Source: Mytilinidion resinicola
Lineage: Eukaryota > Ascomycota > Dothideomycetes > Mytilinidiales > Mytilinidiaceae
Length of the DNA: 64,000 bases
Assembly (NCBI RefSeq): GCF_010093595.1
Contig: NW_022985465.1
Location: 49,760-113,759 of the forward strand
Direction of reading: 5' to 3'
A program made the translations under genes and the position numbers. The notes beneath the pieces are model-generated. The model saw only the letters and a list, made by a program, of their open reading frames with translations, had not been told where the DNA came from and made no database searches. Of this stretch, positions 55,875 through 64,000 are shown in pieces. The first letter of the stretch is position 1; every line of letters starts with the position of its first letter.

Positions 55875-56608
55875 GCAGTGGTACCTGCACACCCCCTAAA
55901 TGGTAAAAGCACCCCCCCCCCCTCTCTTGGCGCTTCACTACCTTCTAATTGGCTCGGAGCAGTGCGGAGCTTCCTTCGGGCATTCACCGTTACATTTCTC
56001 TGCACGTGATCTTGTACATAAACTTATACATAATCTTGTACGTGAACTTGTACGTGAGCTCGTATGTAAGCTTATACATAAGCTCGTACGTAAAGGCTAT
56101 ACAGATCGGCATGGCTATACAGCCTCTCCGTTCTACAACGCATTCTTTCCAATTTGTGCAGCTGTATATACAGCCGTACGTGAGCTCGTACGTGAGCTTG
56201 TACGTGAGCTTGTACGTGAGCTTGTATGTAAGGCTATACGTGAGGCTATACAAATCGGTATAGCGATATAGCCGTACGCGAGGCCGTACGTGAGGCTACA
56301 CAAATCGGAAAGGATGAGCTGCAAGATGGAGAGGCTGTGCAAGATGGAGAGGCTGTATAGCCTCTCCATTTTGTATAGCCTCACGTACGAGCTCACGTAC
56401 GAGCTCACGTACGAGCTTACGCACGAGATTACGCACGCCTAAGTGAATGAGAAAGGCTACACGTGCGGATGCACGTGATAATAGAGCTCCGGACGAAGCT
56501 CCGAGCCGTTCCAGCCAATCAAAAGATCAGACGAGAGGGAGGGGTGTGGTTTTACCCGAATTAAGGGGTGTGGTTTTACCAAAAGGGGGTGTGCAGGTAC
56601 CACTGTCC
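55875..56608. mobile_element. MULE-like TIR element 3 with 10-bp target duplication
   Basis: Flanked by TTTTCTTCCG at 55865-55874 and 56609-56618. TIRs start CAGTGGTACCTGCACACCCC on both sides. Left arm CTTGGCGCTTCACTACCTTC, right arm (reverse) TCTGATCTTTTGATTGGCTG. The interior is an array of 12-bp ACGTGAGCTTGT units in both orientations. No coding capacity; the apparent ORFs are repeats of Tyr-Val-Ser-Leu and similar. Confidence 0.9.
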
Positions 56609-56651
56609 TTTTCTTCCGAGAAAAAACGTTACCGTGTATGCATTATTACAG

Positions 56652-57289
56652 GGGGACTAGTAATCTCACACCCCCTAATTCCTCCACGCACACCCCCCTT
56701 TTCGCTATTCGCACACCCCCCCTTCTTGGCGCTTCACCACCTTCTAATTGGCTTGGAGCAGCGCGGAGCTTCCTCCGGGCATTCACATTTACGTATCTCT
56801 GCACGTGATGCTATACGCGAGGCCGTATGTAAGCTTGTACATGAGGCTATACGTAAGGCTATACAAATCGGTATAGCTATACAGCCTCTCCGTTTTGCAG
56901 CTTATCCTTTCTGTTTCCTTTAGCTGTAAGTAATGCTGTACGTGATGCCGTACGTAAGGCCGTAAGTGATGCTGCACGTGATGCCGTATGTGATGCCGTA
57001 TGTATAGCTAAACGAAACTATCAAAACATCGCCTTGTAGAGGCTCCTTTCTATTAAGCCTGGCTCGCCTGCATTGCCGCCTGCATTGCTACCTATATCGC
57101 CACCTGCATTGCCACCTGCATCGCTGCTTGCGCTCGCTCATTCACTTCTAAGAGGAGCACGAGAGGAAACTCCGAAGAGTCGGCCCGGCCGCTCCAGCCA
57201 ATTAGGAGATCAGACGAGATGGGGGGTGTGCAAATAGCGAAAAGGGGGTGTGCGTGGAGGAATTAGGGGGTGTGAGATTACTAGTCCCC
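56652..57289. mobile_element. MULE-like TIR element 4 with 9-bp target duplication
   Basis: Flanked by TTATTACAG at 56643-56651 and 57290-57298. TIRs start GGGGACTAGTAATCTCACAC and continue through the CCCCTAATTCCTCCACGCAC block. Left arm CTTGGCGCTTCACCACCTTC. It lies 33 bp beyond the target duplication of element 3, so the two landed next to each other independently. Confidence 0.9.
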
Positions 57290-57554
57290 TTATTACAGAA
57301 TGACTACTAACGATAATACCCCAGCAGTCCGAAATCCGCCAAATCATCGCGATGACATTCGTAAACTTCGTAAACTCTCATCCTTCACTCATTACACGAC
57401 CAACCCCAACAGTCCGAAATCCGGCAAATCATCGTGATGACACTCGTAAACTCCAACCCTTCACTCATTACACGACCAACGCCAGCGGTCCGAAATCCGG
57501 CAAATCATCGCGATGACAACGACCAACCCCAACTAGCCTCGTGCATCTCCGTTC

Positions 57555-59550
57555 TCAGTAACGGGTAGGCCCTTCCCGGGAAAGCAACATCATCGACTCT
57601 GCGCCCATTCGGCTCGCCTTCACGTCATTCGGACACGCTCGGGTTGGCGGAAAAGCAGGCGGAGCAGGCGAAGGAGGAGGAGGAGGAGGAGGAGGAGCAA
57701 TAGGAGGAGGATAATGATGCCGTCGCATGACCTGCACAGCGTTAGTACGACGTGGGAATGACAGCAATACTGCTAGTTTGCCAGACCATTTTTCTGGTTT
57801 GCCAGACCATGTCTCTGGGATGCCAGCCCATGTTTTTGGGATTCCCGACCATGTCTCTGGGTTGAGCGAAATCTCCCAGTGACAGCACGCCCCGCTTGTC
57901 CCTGTACCCCAGGTCCACACCGACAAGATTAGCTGTATTCGCGGGACTGATTGTGGGCTGCGTCGCGTAGTTGACCTGCGCGTGGGCTGCTTCATCATTG
58001 GCGTCCGATGCAGTACTGTTGGAACTCGTCTTGCATCTCAAACGCATAGACTCGTCGAGTACCTGCCTGTAAGGTTTATGGAGCAAAGGCTGCATCGGCA
58101 TGTTCACCTTCTGGAGAGTATGGATGCCTGGAAAATATCAATGTATGAGTAATAGGTTTAGCTAGGAGGATAGCAAAGAACTAGCGTATGTAGCTTGCCT
58201 GTGTACTGAGGGTTATCCTGGTAGAACTGTTCTTCTACTCCTATTATTCTATGGATCTCCATCCAAGTGCCCCATATAGGGTGGGATGCGTCCTGGACTC
58301 CCGCTATAGCGCGAATAGTGCGGTAAGAGCTGCATTCAAGCCGCGGAATCCAAGTGCTGCCGCGGCCGCGGAGACGAAATAAGGCCTCTGCAACATAGAC
58401 CCGTTCTACAGCCGAACAATGTTAGCTCCATCTCCCTTAGCAGCGTATAAAGTCTTGCCTACCAACATGGGTGTACCTGTAATCACTTGGGTTGCAGTGT
58501 CGAGCACGCACTGGCCACCACTCTGGACGAGCGTACAGATTCTCACTTGGAGTCGCTTTTTTTCGATAGTCACGGTACGGATACTGATGGAATTTCGACG
58601 GCTCCGCCATGTCAATCCAGTCTGGGAGTAATTTCTTAAGACACTGCTGGTCCCAAGTATAAAAGAGATTTTGCAGAACCCTCTGTACGTCTACCTCTAC
58701 ATCAACGCGATACTCTTGGCTCTGTGCTAATGATATGTAAGCATATACATATATATATACAGCATGGACACGTTAACTTACTTTGGTACATGCCAGGGCT
58801 CGCAGGCTGTATCTGGGCTAGAGTAGATGGAAAAGCGACCGGTGCCGCTAGCTCTGCCCGAGTGGACAAAGTTGGTGGAGGGTTTGCGCTTGCTGTTGTA
58901 CCCTCCCGGTCACCTTGAGCTGGCCTCGTTGCGCCTCGCTGCTGGTCTGCAATGCGTGGTTGCGGCAGACGCTGGTCTGCAATGCCTGGTTGTGGCAGAC
59001 GCTGGTCTGCAATGCCTGGTTGCGGCAGATGCTAGCCTAGAATGCGTGGTTGTAGCAGATGTTTGTCTGCAATGCGTGGTTGTGGCAGATGCTGCTCTGC
59101 AATGTCTGGTTGCGGCAGACGCTGGTCTAGAATGCGTGGTTGTAGCAGACGCTGCTCTGCAATGCGTGGTTGCGGTAGACGCTGCTCTGCAATGCGTGGT
59201 TGCGGCAGATGTTGGTCTGGAATGCGTTGCTGTAGCAGATGTTGGTCTGCAGTGCGTGGTTCTGGCGGACGCTGCTGCGTGGTTGTGGCAGACGCTGGTC
59301 TGCAATGCCTAGTCGTAGCAGGTGCTAGTCTGCGTAGTTGTGGCAGACGCTGGTCTGCAATGCGTGGTTGTGGCAGATGTTGGTCCGCAGTGCCTGGTTG
59401 TGGTAGATGCTGGTGCTGTGGATAGCGCTGCTGTCCATCATTCACTAGTGGATTAGTTTGCAGAATGCCATACCACTGTCGCGTTTGGGGGCCGGGGTCA
59501 AAGGACGCAAGCGGTGGGTAGGACATTGGAGGAAGAAGGGGACAAGTCAA
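57555..59550 (-). CDS. YDR124W-like (DUF2841) helical-bundle protein, multi-exon
   Basis: Exon A 59550-58782, intron 58722-58781, exon B 58721-58463, intron 58406-58462 (GTAGGC..CTGTAG), exon C 58405-58199, intron 58128-58198 (GC-AG), exon D from 58127. Exon A begins MTCPLLPPMSYPPLASFDPG and is dominated by a decapeptide repeat (ADQRLPQPRI type) from a 30-bp minisatellite; it has an in-frame TAG at 59032-59034. Exons B-C hold the conserved domain: VLQNLFYTWDQQCLKKLLPD, ARPEWWPVRARHCNPSDY, ERVYVAEALFRLRGRG, IGVEEQFYQDNPQYTG. This fits the YDR124W-like helical bundle (WWP, RH, downstream helices). After exon D the end is uncertain: stop at 57742, or a further intron ending ACTAACGCTGTGCAG into a Pro-rich last exon to 57555. 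The domain name is linked in InterPro to the A. fumigatus hrmA-associated cluster. Molecular role unknown. Confidence 0.65.
58945..59420. repeat. 30-bp minisatellite inside exon A of the YDR124W-like gene
   Basis: About 15-16 imperfect units of the type GCAGACGCTGGTCTGCAATG + CGTGGTTGTG; a few units are shortened. On the minus strand it encodes a 10-residue repeat. Confidence 0.9.
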
Positions 59551-59719
59551 CCTTGCTGCTAGAGATGCGGATTACTGCTACTGCTTAAATACAATCCCGA
59601 AAGCCTCTGTCTCCTCTACTCTTCGGACGTTACTACAGTTGCAAGGGCCCAATAAAGTGAGGGGCAGGAAGGGATGGCGGGGGCGGGGAACTAGGTTATA
59701 GGCCACCCGGGGAAGGTGA

Positions 59720-59971
59720 CTAGGGGCCCCGACTCGGGCCCGCCTTGCCTACAGCACTCGAGCGATGCCGTATTGCATTCGGCGGAGAAGACACATCGTG
59801 TCGCTGCACACCCGCCATCGCTTCCTGCATGAACCGTGCCCCTTCCTCACACCGAATCCCGCCAGTGCAATACGTGAGCACCTGCTGCTTCTGCCTGTTT
59901 CCCCCAACAGCATTCTCCTCGGCCTCTTCCTTGCTTTCCCAGTCAAATGCCGCACCACAAACCCAGGCCAC
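59720..59971 (-). pseudogene. Rhodanese-like fragment
   Basis: AAFDWESKEEAEENAVGGNR then VLTYCTGGIRCEEGARFMQE resembles the catalytic end of a rhodanese domain of the tRNA-hydroxylase (TrhO/YceA) type, with the active-site Cys in YCTGGIRC. Upstream frames (59943-60164) hold only loose, broken similarity, so this is a fragment of a decayed gene. Confidence 0.55.
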
Positions 59972-60758
59972 TGGCTAAACCTCCAGATCGCGGGCCTTGC
60001 TGCAACTTCGCCGGCGCAAGTATCCGGGGCTCCACACCGTCACGGACGACCATGATGGAGGAGCGTAAATTGGTGATCTCGTGAATGTCCAGAATACCGT
60101 GCTTGATGGTCTCGATACCACCGTGATTTCTGAGAAGATTTCGCGTGACGTAATCTCGCTCCATGTGATGGAATCGTCTCAGACATCACGGTGGTAGTGG
60201 TCCCGCATGTCAACCAGCTGGAGGCCTTTGCCACTCCCGACACAAATTTCGCGGAAAGCGGCGAGGCTCAACGCCCGTCACGGACGACCACGATGAGATA
60301 GTATCAATGGCAAATTTCTTCAGCACGGGTCAACGTGGCGGAATCTCCTCAGAAATCACCGTGGTACTTCCACCCTCATTTTTTGCTACCTTTTCGGACC
60401 CAACTCCTCCAAAATACATACTGATAACACCGAAGCCCCTATTTTACTATCCAAACACCCCAATATTATAGCAGATAACGTAATACCCTCCAAAGCTCTG
60501 CCACCTTACTTCTAAGTTATCGGCTCTGCCTCTGCCTCAGGAAGTCGTCCGAGCCGACGGGTTCGTGGAACGGGTACGTGGAACGGGTTCGTGGAAGTCG
60601 CAAAAAGTATAGACGGGCGTATTGATAGAGGGGGGCGTAAACCGATAGACGGGGGCGTTCATAAGAGCGAGGATGAATTGAAGGGCCTGTAAACGATGGA
60701 GCTTGAAGTCGACAACTCTATAGAAGTTGTGGAAGTGGGCGGCTCCATAGAAGTGTCC
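59972..60758. other. Intergenic with inverted repeats
   Basis: TACCACCGTGATTTCTGAGA (about 60117) pairs with TCTCAGACATCACGGTGGTA (about 60176) and with TCAGAAATCACCGTGGTA (about 60349). GTCACGGACGACCA occurs at about 60039 and 60279. Probably small repeat fragments. No gene. Confidence 0.45.
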
Positions 60759-61094
60759 TTAAGCAACCATGGCTCTTTGGCTCTTGTCCTGGAGTGGCTG
60801 CGGTTTCGGCGAACCGGTTGCAGCAATGTCTGGAACGGAGCTGATCTGGTGGTAATGTTTAACGAGGTCCTCGTCACCGGTGCCGCTCTCGGCGAGGTCC
60901 TCGTCGTCGGCGTGGTCCCCGTCGTTGTTGTCGTCAGCGTCGTCGCTAGCTGCGGTGTTGAGGTCGTACGTCCATGATCCGCCTGCGAGAAAGATTTCGT
61001 ACTCCAGCTGAGTGTTGGCGGGCAATGGTGCCATATTTATGGCCTGGTCGGCTCTCTCAGGACCTAGGTGCATGACCGCCGTCGGCTCGGGCAT
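60759..61094 (-). CDS. Hypothetical acidic protein
   Basis: ATG at 61094, 111 codons: MPEPTAVMHLGPERADQAIN, then PANTQLEYEIFLAGGSWTYD and a long Asp/Glu run (DDADDNNDGDHADDED). No family recognised. It could be a complete small gene or an exon. Confidence 0.35.
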   Translation of the reverse strand: MPEPTAVMHLGPERADQAINMAPLPANTQLEYEIFLAGGSWTYDLNTAASDDADDNNDGDHADDEDLAESGTGDEDLVKHYHQISSVPDIAATGSPKPQPLQDKSQRAMVA

Positions 61095-61291
61095 GTAGTC
61101 TGCGCGGATTTTTGACGATGCAAGAATGATCTTCTTTGCCGCTCGCGATGGTTGAGACCCTTGGAGTATGTTGCCGCCAAGGCCTTCGGTCGAAAGACTC
61201 GGGCGTTAGGAAGCTTATTCGTGCGAGCATGGGCTTTCACTCGGGGTCATACACGAGCGACTATCATCCGGGGTTGTGGATCCGGATGCGC

Positions 61292-63490
61292 TCACCCAGC
61301 ACAGCATCCTGAGCCGAGACTGAGCAGCTCCTGCTGTTCCGTGATGGCCCCGGTTTGGCAACGGTTGTGGAAGTCATACGAGTCCCCTTCGTAGCTCCTC
61401 ACACATGATTCTTCGTTTGTCGCAGGCCACATTGAAATCTGCTGTTCTGTGATGTTGTCGTAGTTCCTTGCGCATGATTCTTCGTTCATCGTAAAGCACA
61501 TTGGGAGCTGCCCCGTGATGTCGCCGGTTTGGCAATGGTAATAGGAGTCCGTTGATGGGGTCTGGCTGGAGCTACACCCGATTGCCTCATGACCACTGCT
61601 GCTAGGATCAGAGAGTGAGTCCCTCAACGGAATTGGAATCTGCTGTTCCGTGATGTCGCTGGTTTGGTAATGGTTATAGGAGTCCGATGGGATCTGGCTG
61701 GAGTTACACCCGTTTGCCTCATGACCATTGCTGCTAGGATTAGAGAGTGAGTCCCTCAACGGAATTGGGATCTGCTGTTCTGCGATGTTGTTGTAGTTCC
61801 TTGCGCATAATTCTTTGTTCATCGTAAAGCACATTGCGATCTGCTGTTCCGTGATGTCGCCGGTTTGGTAATGGTTATAGGAGTCCGGTGGGATCTGGCT
61901 GGAGTTACACCCGTTTACCTCATGACCATTGCTGCTAGGATCAGAGAGTGAGTCCCTCAACGGAATTGGGATCTGCTGTTCTGTGATGTCGTCGGTTTGG
62001 TGACGGTTGTGGAAGTCCCCTTGGTAGCCATGGAAGGCCACACCGTGTTGATTTCCGTTGCTGCTTGAGTCTTTATCGAATTGGTCCTGTTTGGGGGCGG
62101 ATGTTGCGGTAAGAAAGGTCGTATCTTTGGCCGCCGCACATTTGCCGAGGTGGTATTGAAGAGAGGATTGAAATTGGTAGCTATTCTGACAGTACTGACA
62201 CTTGAATTTTCCCTGCGAGTGCCTCCTTTTATGCATTTGAAGGTAGTTTCTATTGGTGATTCCATGAGTATTTCGGGGGCAATCTTTCTGTGGATCTTTG
62301 CAACGGTTAGTAAAAGACCTAGCATTTAGAGGGTAGAGCGTACACGAAGAAATAAGCGTCCATATAGAGAAGGGTTTTTCCGGCGCCCCAGTAAGTGTTC
62401 GATGGATGATCTCGAAAAGATCCTTATCGACGTTTTTGTCTTTGCAAGAACGCAGTTTCCTATTCCCTCTTGATACTTTAATTTCTCGTGCTACTTCGAT
62501 TCCATTGACCGCATTGTCGCTCCGGACTACATCCCCAACGACCAGCATGTCCTCCGCTCGCGTGTCAAGACCACTAGTATCACTAAGACCACTTTCATCA
62601 TTGGCGACCTGACCTACCGCATGTTCGATGTCGGATGCGGTGTTGTAGCGATAGCTGGGTGGTGACACTCCCGGATCTTTTTCAACAGTTATTGGATGGT
62701 TCATCGATGCACTTGGTGTCAACGGGGTGAAAATCCGTGGTGGAAAGGACTGTAAACCACTTGAGAAGGGGGTATTATCCCTCTTATGCTCTATATTGGA
62801 ACATGAATCCTAAAATGTCAGTTGCGGGATCTTCTCGTGCGGTGCTCTGTAAGGGTTCAGTACCTTATATCCAGTTTCCACACAACGATGACATGGCCTC
62901 TTTGCCTCGCAGCGAGCATGCACCTTCTTGCAGTTTCCGCATGGTTTAGTTCTTAGGGTGTGAATGTGTGGTGGATCGGAACATGAATCCTAAAATTATC
63001 TTTGAGTCAGTCGCGGGATCTTCTCATGCGGTACTCTGTAAGGGTTCAGTACCTTTTGTCCAAGTTTTACACAACGATGACATGGCCTCTTTGCTTCGCA
63101 GCGACGATGCGCCTTCTTGCATTTTCCGCATGGTTTGGTTCTTGGGGTGCGAATGTGTGGTGGATCGGAACATGAATCCTAAAATTATCTTTGAGTCAGT
63201 CGCGAGATCTTCTCGTGCGGTGCTCTGTAAGGGCTGAGTACCTTATATCCAGTTTCCACACAACGATGACATGGCCTCTTTGCTTCGCAAAAGGCATGCA
63301 CCTTCTTGCAGTTTCCGCGTTGTTTGGTTCTTGGAGCGGGTTCGTAGCAACGGCTGGGTTGTGACGCTCCCAGGTTTTCTACGCCAGTCATTGGATGGTT
63401 CATCGATTCAATGGGTGCCAACGGGGTGATATTGCGCGGTGGAAAGGGGAGCTGAAGAGAAAAAGGGTCAACGGCGATTGCGGGATTCAT
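61292..63490 (-). CDS. Predicted regulator with three tandem zinc clusters and a C2H2 finger
   Basis: Exon 1 63490-63242 (ATG at 63490), exon 2 63178-63053, exon 3 62989-62864, exon 4 62809-61292; introns 63, 63 and 54 bp, each GTACT..TTTAG and each in phase 0, giving about 672 residues with no stop. Each of exons 1-3 ends with the first five Cys of a zinc cluster ([11 protein letters not shown], then [13 protein letters not shown]). Each following exon starts DSC, which supplies Cys six with the x8 spacing of AcuK/Rds2/Ert1-type clusters. Cluster 1 has Arg in place of the first Cys (RGNC). Exon 4 continues with [12 protein letters not shown], a C2H2 finger ([20 protein letters not shown]) and three ~44-residue repeats ([20 protein letters not shown]). 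The last residues ([11 protein letters not shown]) come from dispersed repeat R, so the original 3' end is lost. Alternatively only the last cluster is used and the others are duplicated debris. Confidence 0.6.
62800..63365. repeat. Tandem triplication of a ~180-189 bp exon-intron unit
   Basis: Three direct units share AACATGAATCCTAAAAT, GATCTTCTCGTGCGGTGCTC, CAACGATGACATGGCCTCTT and GTTTGGTTCTTGG. Acceptor sites recur at 62810, 62990 and 63179. Each unit contains one zinc-cluster exon and the following intron. Confidence 0.92.
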
Positions 63491-64000
63491 ATGGCACAGA
63501 TGGAGATGCTGGGCATGAACCAAGGCAAACGTGCAGACTTAGTGAAGCGGGGCGTAGGGAGCATCAATGCCCAGAACATCTATGGCACGAATCACTTTAG
63601 TGAGTCGTGCAGAGCTATTTCCATTCTGGGGTACTCTCTCCTTGCAGGACTCCTTGCGTCTTCCTCGACTGGCCACTCGAAGCAGGTTGCGCTGGGGTGC
63701 CCATGCCGGTGACGTCTAGCTGCATGCCAAGCCGGCCCGCCAGACAGGACGACCCGGTGCACCATCGGGGGGTCTGCAGCCTCTAGACACCTTTCGCACG
63801 ACCCGGCGCACCATCGGGGGGTCTAGACACATCCCGTGGCCAGCTAAGGAGGTGATTGCTGTGTGTCAATGGCGTTTGATCGCTACGAAAGGCTAATTTG
63901 AACCAATGAGCTCGATATCGTGGTGCAGTAGATCATGGCGTATCGCCGATAACGTAATCCACAAGTTAGTGGCCCGCACAAGCTAGTGGCCCACCCAACT
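63491..64000. other. Intergenic with a short direct repeat
   Basis: CGACCCGGTGCACCATCGGG / CGACCCGGCGCACCATCGGG followed by GGGGTCT occurs twice near 63750 and 63800. Otherwise nothing recognisable. This includes the promoter side of the zinc-cluster gene. Confidence 0.45.

Noticed and set aside
55900..56408. ORFs with repeated SYVSLYVS / ELVRELV
   Set aside because: Same artefact inside element 3; no gene features.
1..64000. CRISPR arrays, bacterial operons, tRNA or rRNA genes
   Set aside because: The window is clearly fungal nuclear DNA; the tandem repeats seen are minisatellites or coding repeats, and no tRNA- or rRNA-like sequence was recognised by eye.

Overview
This is a eukaryotic window from a filamentous ascomycete (Pezizomycotina). 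Introns are short (about 41-71 bp, one of 147 bp) with GT..AG ends and CTAAC-like branch points. The protein families are fungal: BTB, HET/NB-ARC and NACHT STAND proteins (NLRs), Zn2Cys6 regulators, DUF3435, DUF7924. AT-rich decayed repeats and nonsense changes of CpA/TpG type suggest RIP (repeat-induced point mutation). The region looks accessory, possibly subtelomeric: genes are sparse, many are broken, and repeats separate them. There is one assembly gap (14448-15202).

Layout. 0-13 kb: the 3' end of a BTB gene, a decayed DUF3435 tyrosine-recombinase gene (Starship-captain family), a 2-oxoglutarate dioxygenase with one nonsense codon, an intact three-exon BTB gene, and a kinase-like gene with a frameshift and both catalytic aspartates replaced. 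13-20 kb: a HET-NB-ARC-TPR NLR between inverted ~0.5 kb repeats, then a MULE-like element carrying an AT-hook ORF. 20-30 kb: two complete PD-(D/E)XK nuclease-like genes plus a duplicated 3' fragment, and a Zn2Cys6 regulator. 31-35 kb: a second NLR (Helo-like, NACHT, WD40) whose WD40 array is reduced to about one and a half repeats; a second MULE-like element starts 12 bp after its stop codon. 36-46 kb: a proline-rich protein, a Zn2Cys6 regulator and a DUF7924 protein (another PD-(D/E)XK-like core), flanked by an inverted repeat pair. 46-60 kb: a P450 relic, a broken gene of a repeated fungal family, a collagen-like membrane protein, a Myb/SANT protein, a broken RING gene, two more MULE-like elements with clear 9-10 bp target duplications, and a multi-exon YDR124W-like (DUF2841) gene with a 30-bp minisatellite. 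61-63.5 kb: a gene that appears to encode three tandem zinc-cluster modules followed by a C2H2 finger.

Themes. (1) Two NLR genes with 126-bp high-identity repeats, each bordered by mobile DNA, fit the birth-and-death pattern of fungal incompatibility and immune receptors. (2) Three PD-(D/E)XK-fold proteins lie between or near them. (3) A collagen-like gene and a YDR124W-like gene lie about 8 kb apart, a pairing reminiscent of the subtelomeric hrmA-associated cluster of Aspergillus fumigatus. (4) The triple zinc-cluster gene is the most unusual coding structure seen. All exon calls were read by eye from the sequence and have no transcript support.
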